DNA of 64,000 bases from Inia geoffrensis (GCA_036417435.1 CM070903.1:5448501-5512500), one strand, 5' to 3'; shown: positions 1-11,957, counted from the stretch's first letter. The notes: generated from the sequence alone by a model not told the origin. Made by a program: numbers and translations.

Positions 1-248
1 ACTAGGAAATGGCAAGAATATTCTCTGGGTGGGGAGAGGGAAGACAGAAGCACAGGTTATTTGACTGACTAGAAACATCAATATCTCTGTCATCAAGAGT
101 ATCACACTTTTTTCCTATTACAAAGTATTTCTTATTGTGTTGAAGACATGGAAGGTAGAGAGAGGATTTTTGAAGACAGAACAGCTTGCACAATCCTACC
201 ACCTAGCGCTACCTGTGAATATGTTGATATCACACACTAAATTATTCA

Positions 249-312
249 TCACACATGCACGCGTGCACGCTCACCCGCACATGCACACACGGACACACAG
301 GGACACACACCC
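249..312. repeat. Degenerate CA/CG dinucleotide-rich simple repeat
   Basis: The stretch alternates CA with scattered CG, CT and GG interruptions and has no perfect run longer than about ten bases. It is an interrupted CA microsatellite, and the open frames crossing it on both strands are chance. Confidence 0.75.
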
Positions 313-861
313 TTCAACAACGAAGGTTCACTCGTGGTTGCCGGGGGCGGCAATAACCTGTTCGCAGAGGACTGAGCAATTAGGCAGTGGCAGTGCACGC
401 TGCCTGCCAGCCCATCTCCTGGCAGGACAGGAGGATGCAAGCTGCCCTAGGGCTTCTCTGGGGAAGGAAAGGTAAGGAACCATGGCCTGGCTCATCCTTT
501 GGGGGCAAAAGAGTGTCCAGACCCAAACCTAGCTTTTCTTTTCCTGCCCCCAGTCAGAGATAACCAGCTAGTCCCTACTGCTGTAGGGAAGGTGGAAGCT
601 TGGTCTCAGACCCCTGGTTCCAAAATCACCAAGAGTAAGGGGATCACCCCCAAATGTCTAAGCTTCCACAAGAGGTCGCTGCATCTTTCAACGGGGGTTG
701 TTCTTGACTCCCTTCCCACCACCTGCTTCTCTGTTACCTTCATTAATGGCACTTCGCATAGATATCACTCTTCTGTATCTCTTGAGGACTTTCCTACAAA
801 ATGTAATTCTACCTTCCACCATTTCTTTAGCAAACCCCACTTTTTTAGGTATGTCGGTTAT

Positions 862-1740
862 TTAGTTTTTAATTGAAGTATAGTTGATGTACAATGTTGT
901 GTTAGTTTCAGGTGTACAGCAAAGCGATTCAGTTATACACATATATGTGTGTGTCTGTATATATATATATATATATATACATATATATATACATATTCTC
1001 TTTCAGATTCTTTTCCATTATAATTTATGACAAGATATTGAGAATAGTCCCCTGTGCTATACAGTAGGTCCTTATTGCTCATCTGTTTTACGTATAGTAG
1101 TATGTATCTGTTAATCCCAAACTCCTAATTTATCTCTCCTCCTCTTTCCTTTTTGGTAACCATAAGTTTGTTTTCTATGTCTGTGAGTCTGTTCCTGTTC
1201 TGTAAATAAACTCATGTGTATCATTTTTTAGATTCCACATATAAGTGATATCATATCATATTTGTCTCTGATTTACTTCACGTGGTATGATAATCTCTAG
1301 GTCCATCCAAGTTGCTGCAAATGGCATTATTTCATTCTTTTCTGTGGCTGAGTAATATTCCATTGTGCATATGTACCACATCTTTTTTATCCATTCATCT
1401 GTCAACGGACATTTAGGTTGGTTCCATGTCTTGGCTATTGTGAATAGCGCTGCTATGAACGTTGGGGTATATCTTTTCAAATTAGAGTTTTCATCTTTTC
1501 CAGATATTTTCCCAGGAGTGGGATTGCTGGATCATATGGTAGCTCTATTTTTAGTTATTTTGAGGAACCTCCATACTGTTCTTCATAGTGGCTGCACCAG
1601 TTTACATTCCCACCAACACTGTAGGAGGGTTCCCTTTTCTCCACACTCTCCCCAGCATTTATTGTTTGTAGACTTTTGGATGGTGGCCATTCTGGCTGAG
1701 GTGAGATGGTACCTCACTGCAGTTTTGATTTGCATTTCTC
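862..1740 (-). mobile_element. L1 3' fragment, antisense, 5'-truncated
   Basis: Read on the minus strand, this gives the last part of L1 ORF2 and the 3' UTR. The ORF2 C-terminal signature is visible at 1256-1480 ([20 protein letters not shown], then YSATEKNEIMPFAATWMDLE), ending at a degenerate A-rich tail near 862. The 3' UTR portion contains a TG/TA microsatellite at 938-996. The frame is interrupted and the element is dead. The L1-like match stops near 1740, next to an older L1-like piece. Confidence 0.88.
938..996. repeat. TG/TA dinucleotide microsatellite inside the L1 3' UTR
   Basis: It is an alternating (TG)n/(TA)n tract with a core of uninterrupted TA from about 957 to 979. It arose within the L1 copy and is likely to vary in length. 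Confidence 0.9.
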
Positions 1741-1744
1741 TTCA

Positions 1745-1915
1745 ATTTTTCGTTATCATAAATACTACTGTGATGAACATCCTTGTGATATATCTTTTCC
1801 CCTTTGCAACATTATTTTTCATGTTAAATTCCAAGAAGTAGGATTGCTGGATCACAGCAAATGCAAAAATATAATCCTTTTGCTGTGCACAATCAACATG
1901 GTCCTCAAGGAAGTA
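1745..1915 (-). mobile_element. Possible older L1 3' relic next to the younger L1
   Basis: The phrases 'gatgaacatccttgtgatat' and 'ccaagaagtaggattgctgg' resemble the minus-strand 3' region of old mammalian L1 (L1M) copies. It lies directly against the younger L1, which may have inserted beside it. The assignment rests on recall only. Confidence 0.5.
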
Positions 1916-2039
1916 GGTTAACGTTTACTATTTTTCCTGAACTGCAGATGAGTGTTCATTGCTCAACTCTAGAACACATCAGGTCTTGAAAATTGTTTTC
2001 AAGGATGGGACATAGGATAGCGTTATGCTCCAGTGTGAG

Positions 2040-2140
2040 GGCGAGCCACTTTTAACCCTCGGAAACTGCGTGATTTCTCATCAGCAAAATGCACATAATG
2101 GTACCTTTCTCCTCTTCACCGCAAACATGTTGGATAATTG
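2040..2140 (-). mobile_element. MIR SINE fragment, antisense
   Basis: The 'tttctcatcagcaaaatgca' segment followed by a 'taatggtacctttctcctct' segment matches the reverse complement of the MIR core region (fffctcatctgtaaaatggg-type motif). It is short and diverged. Confidence 0.6.
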
Positions 2141-3582
2141 AAAAAAAAATCCCAGTCTCTGAAAGTGCATTGCATTGCTCAGAAATAAGTAGGAAATGAG
2201 TGCTAATAGGCTCCCGCAAAAATAGAATCTTATTTAAATATTTATGTAAACAACACACTAATTTCGTAGAATTTCATCATGCTGGGGATTTAGGGAGATT
2301 AAGCTGCTCCGAAATGAAAACTTCGGCCCAGGGCTGAGCCTCCTCCTTCCTTTTAGCCACTTTTCCGACTCTGCTCATCTCCACAACCTTCTCAAGGAAG
2401 CAATGTTTTTCCGGTGGTGCATTTCGCGCTGCTTTCCCCATCGCCGTGACCAATGCAGCTGCTGTTGCTTATCCTGTCATCTCCTCTGTGATCTCCCTGA
2501 AGCTGGCAGTTGCCATGGCAGCGCTTCCCTCTCCAGCCGGGAGGCCAGGTGAACAGCCGCTCCTGGTCACCGGTCACCAGTGTGCAGTCCACTCCCAGGC
2601 ATCTCTGCAGTCAGACGGATGCAGAGGCCCCTGCTTGGACCCTGGGCTGGCCTTTGGGGTTTCACCTGGGTGCTGGCTGCTGGCAGCACCACAGCCCATC
2701 ATTTACTCTTCAGATGAGCTAAGAGAGAATGCAAGGAAAGGTCAGGCTTGTGCAAAGGAAAGCCGCAAAGCAGAATTTGGCTTTGTCTTGGTGTGTAGGT
2801 TTGCATGACTGAAATCAAAAAGTCATTTTCTTACGTGCGACTCATGTAAAACAGAGGGAAGCTCTCCTGACCAAAGATACCCTCTGTAGCACTGCCTGCG
2901 GTGGCCCTAGATTGTTCCTGCCACCTCCTGGCGAGGATCCCCAAAGGCACATCTTTTAGGGAGCTGAAGCCATCTCGAGAGAACTTTTTCCGGCCCTTAC
3001 TGCCCTCTTTCCCTGAAGAAATGAGGTCATCATTTAAGCAGTGAGAATCCCCAGACGGAAGCTTCTGGAAGCTGTAGACCCACTCGTTTTTATGGTAATG
3101 CAGTGCCCAAGTCTAGGGCACCTAACGATGCCTCTCACTGCCTACCTGCTGAGGAAATGAGCCTGTGAGGTGTAGGCCTGGGTCTTCCGCACCCTATCAC
3201 CACTACCTTGAAGCTACACTGGACTCCCTGTGGCCAGATCAGCGATGAGCCCCCTTCCTGCCCCCTCCGTGTGTGAGCTGCACCTGCCCCTGACTGGAAT
3301 CCCTTCAAGGTCTACGCCTACTTTTCTGTACTCTCCCTTTAAAAGCAGGCCAAACATCTCCCATAGTGCGGTGCCTTTTCCAGTCTCCGGGATGATGTTA
3401 GTGCACCAGGTAGAATTCTTTCTGACAACAACAGCCTTTGAGCCATCATTTCTCCAAGGGTCCATGGGCCACCCCTCTTTGTACCCCTCACGTGTGTCTG
3501 ACACAAGGAGACGGCTCAGTATATGTGGATGAAACGTCCTTAAACCTGCCTTACAGGACAGTCTTAGAAATACACACAGTGA

Positions 3583-3797
3583 GGGCTTCCCTGGTGGCGC
3601 AGTGGTTGAGAGTCCGCCTGCCGATGCAGGGGACATGGGTTCATGTCCCGGTCTGGGAAGATCCCACATGCCGCGGAGCGGCTGCGCCCGTGAGCCATGG
3701 CCGCTGAGCCTGCGCATCCGGAGCCTGTTGCTCCGCAACGGGAGAGGCCACAACAGTGAGAGGCCCACGTACCGCAAAAAAAAAAAAAAAAAAAAAA
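3583..3797 (+). mobile_element. CHR-type tRNA-derived SINE, sense, with 17-bp target-site duplication
   Basis: It starts gggcttccctggtggcgcag and ends in a poly-A tail. The tRNA-like head has an A box (TGGCGCAGTGG, 3595-3605) and a B-box-like GGGTTCATGTCCC. The flanks agaaatacacacagtga (3566-3582) and agaaatacacacaatga (3798-3814) are a 17-bp target-site duplication with one mismatch. The family is typical of cetaceans. It forms an inverted pair with the antisense copy at 10645, across DSCAM exon a. Confidence 0.96.
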
Positions 3798-4204
3798 AGA
3801 AATACACACAATGAGCAGTGTGTATGTGTGTGTGTGGGGGGGGGAGCGGTGAGGAAAATATATGGAGGATTAAAACCACACTGAAATTTTGAATGGTGTC
3901 ATGAAGAGAGAAAAGTAGAGAAAGGCAACAGGACAGGTCTGGAAGGCGGATAAAGAGGGAGGCAGGAGAGAGAAGGCACACCCATCAGAGCTCTAACTAG
4001 GACCACGGGAGGCATCCTGGCTAGCAGCTGGAGCTGGGTAGGTAGCAGTTACCCTTTAGGCTAACCATAGGTTCCAATTAACCAGCATCCATCCTTCTTG
4101 CAGTTAAGCGTTCAGCGAACTACAACCCATGTAAATTCCACTTACAACGCTCATGCTAAGAACAGTTTTTGCATTATAAAAAGAAAAATAAAAGGAAGAA
4201 GGAT

Positions 4205-4282
4205 ATGCCACAGACACTGCATGTAGCTTGCAAAGCCTAAATCTTTAGGATCTGGCCCTTTACAGAAACAGTTTCCAGATCC
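4205..4282. mobile_element. Terminal fragment of a hAT-like DNA transposon relic
   Basis: The segment 'gcaaagcctaaatctttagg' followed by 'atctggccctttacagaaac' matches the end of a widespread mammalian nonautonomous DNA transposon whose other orientation appears at 23655-23998. It is only one end and has no duplication that I can define. Confidence 0.55.
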
Positions 4283-5329
4283 CTAACTTGCGTCTTGCCA
4301 TGATAGGAATTCAGGTTTGGATTTCTGTTGTGTCATCCATTGCAAAGCTGAGAGAAGAAGGAATCACTGCCACTCATGTAGCAGCCCCAGCTAATGTTGG
4401 AAAACGGCATGGTTCCAAATGTACAACAGTGTGGTTATTTCCAAGTGAGATTCACAAAAGTATTAACAGACCCGCTGATACACTTGACCTTGGGAGATAG
4501 CCCCAAAGCACAGATCAACATCTAGCACACCTCCCGACCCACCTCAGCAACCCTTAGCGCCCCCAGAGAGGAGAAGTTGAGAGAGAAAGTGGAGACAAGG
4601 TCAAGCATTAAGGAGATTACCTCCTAATGGATCAGAAGAGCACTGACTGGCCAGGTTTCTTTGACACTGATCCTCATGTGACGTCCGCAGCTGACCCTCA
4701 CCCATGACCGGCTTCCCCATTGGCAGCTGTGCCCCAAAGGTCATGTGTCACTTAGTGCCTGTGACCGAGTTGGGGGTGGCTAATCCCGTCACCATTTTCA
4801 TAAGGACGCTGCCCCTAGAACGTGAATGTTCAGTGACGCGGGGCAAAATTCAGTGTTGAATAACTGCTGAATTTTCAGATGCATCGGAGACGGAAGGTCA
4901 GGATTAGCGAAGGGTTTTACCACAGGGAGCTGGTGGGCTTCCTTCGGGTCTGGGACTGAGTGAACAGGCTTTGCATCATCTTTCATCACATTCAGAGTGG
5001 CAGCTCTGATCTAGAAGGAGAGTTTCCTGTGTGCTGAGCTGGAGGCTGCGGCAAGGGGATGTGCTGAGGGCTTAAGGATAAAAGGCATCGACGCACAATA
5101 GACTCGTGAATAGAGGGGCCCACTAGGGCCCTGTGGGGCATCATCTGCACCCTTCAAGGAGAGAGTCCACTGCACAGGGTCTGCCGGCCGAGAACCAGGA
5201 TTGCCCGATACCCGAGCCTTCAGCCATCTGCTTCTGTAATCGTCGTTCTGCTCCAGCGTCCATTTAGAGACGCTGGAAATTAAGCCTAAATAGATCACTG
5301 CCCCCTTTGCTGTTCCTCATGCATATGCT

Positions 5330-5700
5330 CCGTGTATTCCTGCCAGTGGTTTGGAATGTCCTTTCCCCCCACCGCATACTTCTGTCAGGTCTTTCCTCAG
5401 TTGCATCTTCTCAGTGAGTCTTACCCTGACCCCCCCACCATTTAAATGTCAGTCCCCACGCCTGCTCAGGCACGCTTGGTCCCCTCCCTCCCTTCACACT
5501 CTCCTTTTTACAAAATAGACTGTATACCATCAGCATACCATATAATTTGCTGATTTATTTTGTTTAGGATCTATAGTTTTGGTCCCTCCCACAAAGGCAG
5601 GAATAGTTGTCTGTTTTGTTCACTGCTGTGTCCCAGACACCCAGAACAGCATTTGGCACATAACGGATGCTAAATAAATAACAGTTTAAATGAATAAGCT
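5330..5700 (+). mobile_element. L2 3'-end relic
   Basis: The order of motifs matches the L2 3' end: 'ggaatgtcctttccccccac', 'cttctgtcaggtctttcctc', then 'gtctgttttgttcactgctg', 'ggcacataacggatgctaaa' and a final 'aataa'. It is an ancient, strongly diverged LINE. Confidence 0.75.
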
Positions 5701-5851
5701 ATTTATTTGATAATCGTTAAATGAATTCATCCTTTCCCCATCTAGGGGTCAACTGTTCTTGGTTTTATTTTGATTTTTGCTGAACTCTCTCTTGGTCTCC
5801 TGTGCCCAGCAAAGAATATTCTGCACATCCTGTTCACCCAGGCTACTCTAC

Positions 5852-5977
5852 TTTTTTTTTTTTTTTTTTTTTGTGGCCGCACTGCACAGCTTGTGGGATA
5901 TTAGTTCCCCATCCAGGGATTGAACTCGTAGAAATGAGAGCACCGAGTCCTAACCACTGGACTACCAGGGAATTCCC
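5852..5977 (-). mobile_element. Short tRNA-derived SINE, antisense
   Basis: Read on the minus strand it begins GGGGAATTCCCTGGTAGTCC, includes the tRNA-like GGTTAGGACTC and a degraded B box (GTTCAATCCC), and ends with a 20-base A tail (the T run at 5852-5872). It is the shorter cetartiodactyl tRNA-derived SINE class, distinct from the roughly 210-bp CHR copies in this window. I could not define a target-site duplication. Confidence 0.88.
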
Positions 5978-8900
5978 CACACTATTTCTGTCAGAGATGA
6001 GCATGCGGTTGTAGATCATGAAGTTTTCCGTCAGTCCCTTTTTTTGCCCATTTTTGCCCAGTCTCTGCCCAATTTTGGACCTGGCACACGGTAGGCCCTC
6101 AATAAATTCCCCAAGAGGAATCAGATAGAAGTTTGGGAGTGCCTCCCACTGGGGTGGCTCATCCCAGCCCCATAAGCAACTGAGCCCCAAGCCTCTGGGC
6201 GAAGCCAGGAGACCAATACATGGAGGAGAGAATAATTTGTGGGCAGAGGGGAATGTTGAGGCTTGAGTCTCGGCGTTCCTTCCCTGCTTGGAAAGGATAG
6301 AGGACCGTCTCGGGTTTGACAATTAGGAAGGGTCTGTCATCCCTGTATTTTCAGCCAAACAGGATTAGTAGAAGTTGCCTTGCCTAGAAACAAAATTAGG
6401 AACTGTAAATTATAGTCTTCATTTATTATTCTTGTACAGACTGAATAGTTTTGGCTTCTGTAGAAATGCAGAAATTATGTATTTTGGAAAATCACATTCG
6501 TCGTTAATTCTTACCTCTAGCCTTCTCTTCCCACAGGAAAAAAACTAAATATTCTGCTTTAAAAAAAGAAGAAAAAAACATGCTTTCTATTTATAGTACA
6601 GCTTCCATTCAAGAGCATTAAATAAATGTTTAAATGTCAAATGTCAACACAATTTTCAAATTTAGTTAAATCAATGGAGGCCTAATGGTTGATCTTCAAT
6701 CATGTCAGCATTGGGAATTCAATCTGCCTTGGATTCTAATTTTACAGAAATTGTCCTTCTGCAATGAGATGAGGATCCATGAAACAAAAATTACTGTGCA
6801 GGAGTTGTAAGGAAAGCTCTAAAATTCTCAAAGCAGACTCATTTTTAATATCATTTTTTAAAGGGTTTGTCTTATAATGTTTCAGAAACTTAGAGTAGAA
6901 ATTTCAGCACCCAAACAGAAACTCTTCCTAATTATATTGGGCACCGTGCCATTGTGAGTATACGGGTTACATTCTTTGAGTCTCTGTCTTTAACGTAGTT
7001 TCTATCACTTTATTTTTAAGAGAGGGGAGGTCTGAGTGCATTCACTTCAGAGACCAGGCAGACTAATAAATGAATTACTAACAAATCACAGAAGTATTTA
7101 TAGGCTAAGTAAAAAAGGTTTTGTGTTCTTACAAATAGTCATGCCTGTCCTGGAGTCAGGGACTGTCCCTCCACCACTTCACAGGGCTCTTCATAAAATA
7201 CCAGACCAGACTGAAAAAACAAACTGTCCCCAATTCACACTTTATGTTTTCTGATAGAATCAAGGACATTTTTTAAACACTCTCCTAGTACCTTTGTTTT
7301 CAATTATGAATATGTCTCAACGAGAAAATGAAGGCTGTGACTATCGCCTGCCATGCCGCTGAAAAGGCTGCAGCAAAGGCCAAAGGATGTGGAATGGATG
7401 GGGCCCCAACAGTGCCTTCGATTTCTAGCGAGCAGGTTCCTTGTTCAATGTGATTTAGCATCATTAAATTAAAATAATCAAGCATCAGTATAGCCGTCAG
7501 ACCTCAACCTAATTTTTCAAGGATTTTAATGGATGAACCACATGCTTCTCGCTGACCACAGAACTCTTGGTGTGTGAGAGAAATCTGCTCCACGTGCTTT
7601 CCTTGGATCTGTTATCGAAATGTTCCTGCATAAAGGGCTTGACCCTGTGAGCAGAAATGCGGTGCAGACGCATAACAATGATCACAATTAGCTGGATGCC
7701 AGCCTCTCCCTGGGTTACTGTTCCAGAAATTGGCTGCAGTGCTAGCACAGCCTTTTCACCTGGAGAATCGATAAATCCAAGAGGCTGCAGGACCCCTAGA
7801 AAACTAACTACCCTGTGCCCTGCTGGGGAGGGAGAAGTGTGCTCTGAGCTTCAGCATCCGAGCATTGCTTCACCCTTCAAAGCAAGGACTCTCTCTGGAC
7901 TAGGCCACACAACTTCAAGTCTGTTGGGCAAAGAGGGAAAGACTGTCCCCAGGCTGAGGCAGGGGCTTGTGGGCACGGGCAGGAAACGGATGGAGGCAAA
8001 AGACAGGCTCCGATCTGCCCGGGGGCAGGTGTGTTTAGGTTCCCCTGAGATATTGGGCCTGGCTGGGACATAGGGTGCGTGGAGGTGGGGTGCGCAGAAC
8101 AGACACCTGCAGAGGAAGGCAGGACACAGAGGGGGCAAAGTTAGTGAGGGGCGAGAAGTTTGAAGTGTGAGCTGGGCCCATGTCCCCTTTAAAGAGGTAA
8201 AGTGAAGACCAGAATTAATGTTTAGGAACAAAATTGACACCTGGGCCAGGCATAGATGCTGGTCTGGAGCAGGGTATCAGGGGCAGAGGCTATGTCCCCA
8301 GTGAGGAGAGAGACAGGGAGAGCAGAGAACAGAGACATTGAGAGTCGATTTCAGGGAGGGCTTCGCTAGACTGCGGATGCAGGGCGGGCAGAAGGGAGCA
8401 ACCTGGTGACCTGACCCTCCGCCTGGTTCTTGTAAACATTTCCAGCAGCTGAGCAGACACCTCAGTGCAATGTCCCCACTTCCCTTCAAATTCATACTTC
8501 TCAAATGGAATGAACCGTCTTTTCTGGAAAGTCGGCTTCCTCTCTCATACCCTCATGTTACCATTCTCCCCCAGTCACACCAGCCCCGACTGTGGAATTG
8601 CCCCCCGCCACCTTTCTTCCTTCGTGTGGGGGAGCAACCCTCAGGTTTTATTGCTGTACTTAGTAACAATTCCAGCATCCACTGCTTCTCTCCCGTGGTC
8701 ACTGTTTATCCCCAATCCACCCAGCGACGTTTCTCCTGCAGCCATCAGTGGTCTCGTAAAGCCCCGCAATGGGACCGGACCGCTGGCTGCATTGCACACT
8801 ATCCTCATTGGTGAAATCACCCCCGCCGGTGGGTCAGTGCTCTCACGTGCAGGGCACACTCTTTTCCACAGGCCACTGCACCAATGCAAGCCTCTACTGC

Positions 8901-9224
8901 GTTCCTGGTGCCCTCCACTCTCCCCTGACTTTGCCCCTTAGGATTTTGGTGAAAAGAGAGACTGTCAGATTTGAACCTGCTCCCTGCAAGCAGCAAGCAT
9001 ACCTGTGTTTTCGCTCACCTTGCTTCCCTCCCCAGTAGGTCTGCCGAAGCTCCTTGTTGCTTCCTCTTCCTCCCATCCCAGCGGCTCTGGCCCCTACGGC
9101 CCCCTCTCCCCACCACCTCCCCTCCTGCTTCTGTCCTCTGGCTTCTCTGCTGGGACATTGTCCCTTCGAGTGTAACTTTTCTTTTGGCTATTTCTCCAGC
9201 TCCCCCCGTAAAAACACCCAGTGA

Positions 9225-9440
9225 GAATAATCATCATCATTACTGCTCATGTGTTCTGAGCACACTGTTTTCATAACAATCCTGACATAAATTGTATTGT
9301 CCCATTATATAGAGAAGGAAACTGAGGCACAGAAAAATGAAGTAACCTGGAAAAAAACACTCAGCTACTAAGCGAGGGAGCAAGAATTTGAACTCAGGCA
9401 GAAAGACTCAAACAGCCACCAGCTTAGCAACTGCACTGTG
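9225..9440 (+). mobile_element. MIR SINE, sense
   Basis: It contains the diagnostic 'ggaaactgaggcacagaaaa' core followed by 'agtaacctgg', 'cagctactaag' and 'gaactcaggca', in MIR order. It is about 200 bp, diverged, and without a visible target-site duplication because of age. Confidence 0.85.
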
Positions 9441-9789
9441 GTGTCACTCAAAACTTCTTCCTCTGAAAAACAGAAAACATGTTTCCCTTGCTCTCACATC
9501 TCCCCTAAAATGGCCCTTCTCTTTCCCCTTCCTCTCACTTCCAAACCCTTTAGGTTGGTTTCCGTTCGCCATTCCTGATTTCTCATCTCCAGTCCTCCTG
9601 GCATCTCCACATCCACAGAAATGGCCCTTTTGTAGCTCAGCAGGGATTGAAAAACTGTTCTTTGGACATTACGTGATCACCCAGTGGGGTCTCTCCCTGC
9701 TGACCCCTGGGTTACTGTCTGCTTCCATTTCTCTGAAAACACTTGAGTATGTGCTGTGTTGTATCCACATCTTCTTCTCTGTGTGCTCG

Positions 9790-9905
9790 GCCCCGTGTTC
9801 TGATTAGATTACAGACTCTTGCTGGAGAAGGATGTCTCCTCTCTCTAAGTTCCGTGCTGTGTACATAGTACAGGGTACATCCCTAGTACCTAGTGGTTGA
9901 CTGTC
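9790..9905 (+). mobile_element. Probable L2 3'-end fragment
   Basis: 'agattacagactcttgctgg' followed by 'gtacatagtacagggtacat' resembles the terminal part of L2 ('gactgtaagctccttgaggg' then 'ggcacatagtaggcgctcaa'). It is weak and old. Confidence 0.5.
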
Positions 9906-10466
9906 CCTGGGAGGTAAGTGGCCCCCCTGCAACCACTGGAAATAGTTTGGAGTGAGTTGCATGCTTTGTTTTACTCTTCCACTGTGTCTGTCCTCTGTGG
10001 CTGCAGCCCCAGGTTAATAAGAGTTTCCCATTGGAAAGTGTAGAGAACTAAAGCCATCAAAGAGACTCAGAAGCCTTTTTTTTCTCTTCCCTAAGTAGTT
10101 CTGAGCATCCTGAGGGGCCCCAATGCACGTCACTAAACAAAACTTCCAAAGGAAGGATAGGGGTCTTCAGCAGCCACTATAGAGTTTTATCAAAGAAATG
10201 TTGTTTTACAACTTCCTGTTTTACGGGTCTATTAACCTGAGAAGTTTATTCATCAAGTTGTCAAGGACAAGGTGAGGAAGAATACGAAATCTATTTTTTC
10301 TAGGAGTGAGTGGGCACGAGGTAAACGATGTACGCAGTGACTCTGCAAAATGGGTTTTCCCACTAAAGCTGCTGTGGCCTGTCTTCTGGGCCTGAGTATT
10401 ATTGTGTGGGCTCCTATTCGCTCTGGAACCCTTCTCTAACCGGTCTGTGGGTTTTGGTCTTTACAG

Positions 10467-10537
10467 CTCCCGACGGCCCACCTCAGGAAGTTCGCCTGGA
10501 ACCCATCTCATCCCAGAGCATCAGGGTCACCTGGAAG
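10467..10537 (+). CDS. DSCAM: DSCAM exon a: first part of fibronectin type III domain 2
   Basis: This 71-nt internal exon of the neuronal adhesion receptor DSCAM acts in homophilic self-avoidance and as a netrin co-receptor at the neuronal surface. It starts with two bases of a split codon (phase 1) and encodes [20 protein letters not shown] followed by TWK. That is the A-B strand part of an FN3 domain, including the core B-strand tryptophan. The acceptor is tttacag and the donor AAG|gtaaac. It ends at phase 0 and joins exon b in frame. From memory of human DSCAM it matches the start of the second FN3 repeat except for an Arg where I recall His. DSCAML1 is the main alternative, but the exact run through all five exons favours DSCAM. 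An antisense SINE begins only 107 nt after the donor. Confidence 0.95.
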
Positions 10538-10640
10538 GTAAACTCAGCAAACACTTGTCTTCTTGGCACTTTTTCCATGGAGGGTAGAGAGTACTTCACT
10601 CATGTTAAGTGTTATGATGCCAAGGCATCATGCCTTGTGT

Positions 10641-10644
<4 letters not shown>

Positions 10645-10672
<28 letters not shown>

Positions 10673-10864
10673 GTGGTACGCGGGCCTCTAACCGTTGTGG
10701 CCTCTCCCGTTGCGGAGCACAGGCTCCAGACGCGCAGGCTCAGCGGCCATGGCTCACGGGCCCAGCCGCTCCGCGGCACGTGGGATCTTCCCGGACGGGG
10801 GCACGAACCCGTGTCCCCTGCATCGGCAGGCGGATTCGCAACCACTGCACCACCAGGGAAGCCC
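10645..10864 (-). mobile_element. CHR-type SINE, antisense, 107 nt downstream of DSCAM exon a
   Basis: It is a full-length reverse-oriented copy: a T run at 10645-10672, then the reverse complement of the CHR body, ending with the head ccagggaagccc. The right flank is gcc followed by T's (10865-10876) and the left flank is gcc followed by T's (10642 onward), so the duplication is gcc(T)n. It therefore appears to have inserted at the old A tail of the L1 fragment that follows. Confidence 0.95.
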
Positions 10865-10867
10865 GCC

Positions 10868-10940
10868 TTTTTTTTTAATTTTTATTTTCTATTGGAGTAT
10901 GGTTGATTTACAATGTTGTGTTAGTTTCAGCTGTACAGCA
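10868..10940 (-). mobile_element. L1 3'-end stub, antisense
   Basis: The sequence after the T run, 'attggagtatggttgattta' then 'caatgttgtgttagtttcag', is the minus-strand cetartiodactyl L1 3' end, also seen at 862, 20967 and 39077. Only about 70 bp remain. Confidence 0.85.
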
Positions 10941-11937
10941 AATTTATACATATGAAACTTTTATGTGGCAGAGTTAGATTAAAAGCCCTTTTATTAAAAT
11001 CCAGTATTTGTATCCACATTTGAATACATTTACAGCAACTTCTGTGTCTGCAGAGAGTGAAGTTTGGGGACCTTATTTTTAGTCTTTGAATCGTGATTGT
11101 GTCATAAGCGCTGCTCTCCCCTTGCAAATCGGGAAACGGACGTGCATGACCACACTTGTTAATTCATCCCAGTGGAAACTTTTCCTAATTGCTTTTCCTA
11201 AATGGCAAATCATGGTGTGGTAGACAGCCCACCAAGTGGCAGGGAGGACAGAGGTCCTTGCTGTGCCCCTAGCTAGCGGTGGCCTCACACACACCCAGGG
11301 AAGGGGGGCGGCACTGGGCCAGCTGCCATCCCAGGCAGTGGTCCCTCCAGCATGGCCAGCAGATGCAGACTGGCTGCTGGTGAGCTGAGGGCTCATTGCC
11401 AGCCGCTGGGAGAGAAAGCGTGAGCCACAGTGCAAACAAGCACACCATTCAGCATGCTGTTTCCTCCGGCAGACATGTTTTCCTTAGCAAAACTTTCTCA
11501 GTGAAGGAAACAGTGTTGATTGATTTTCTGGCTCAAGCTCATCACAAACCAGCACACTAGGCAGTGCTGCCCCAGGGGTCTTGAAGTCACTGACGTGATG
11601 GGTGAAACTGCTTGAGAATTAGTCACCCCCTTCATGTGGTCTTGGAGCCAACTGCCTTAGCCCAAATTCCATCTTATGTAGAATGCTGTTACTGGGTCAG
11701 AATGTTTGCAAAGTTGCACTTACTTTTCCACTTCTGGGTTTCTCTCATCACACATGTTCTCTTCTTACCTCCTTCCTCGCCATTTTTTCTGTTCTCACTC
11801 AGAGAGGAAAGTAAGAGCCACAGGGAGGTCTTCAAACTGCCCACCTCTCGGTCCCATTAAAAACCTCATTCGTTGCACCACTTGTTGGGTTTTTTCCTTC
11901 TAGCATCAGCTCTTTCATAAAATGACCAGCCTCTATA

Positions 11938-11957
11938 ACAAAAAAAAAAAAAAAAAA
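11938..11957. repeat. Isolated poly-A run
   Basis: It is twenty A's after 'cctctataac'. It could be the tail of a diverged retroelement, but I recognise no body upstream. Confidence 0.8.

Larger units (their letters stand above)
1..10466 (+). other. DSCAM: DSCAM intron upstream of exon a (3' part)
   Basis: No exon of DSCAM or any other gene is recognisable here, and the short open frames are not supported as coding. It contains a CA-rich patch, an antisense L1 fragment, MIR, L2 and hAT remnants, one sense CHR SINE and one antisense shorter SINE, listed separately. Stretches where I see no recognisable repeat or gene are roughly 320-860, 2300-3560, 3830-4200, 4290-5320, 5990-9220 and 9910-10440. 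The 6400-7000 part is AT-rich and looks like single-copy intron. The intron ends in a normal pyrimidine-rich acceptor, tttacag at 10460-10466. Confidence 0.85.

Noticed and set aside
2446..2808. 120-codon open frame in GC-rich sequence
   Set aside because: There is no homology I recognise, no splice-site logic linking it to DSCAM, and it overlaps another chance frame on the same strand.
3595..3646. tRNA-like A and B boxes (also in the other SINE copies)
   Set aside because: They are the pol III promoter remnants of tRNA-derived SINEs; no full tRNA cloverleaf is present.
3214..3981. 255-codon minus-strand open frame, the longest in the window
   Set aside because: It runs straight through the CHR SINE and its poly-T, and the rest matches no family. 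The length is due to the SINE lacking stops in that frame.
10406..10906. Open frame of 166 codons containing exon a
   Set aside because: Only 10467-10537 is exon, in the frame set by its splice sites; the rest is intron and antisense SINE.
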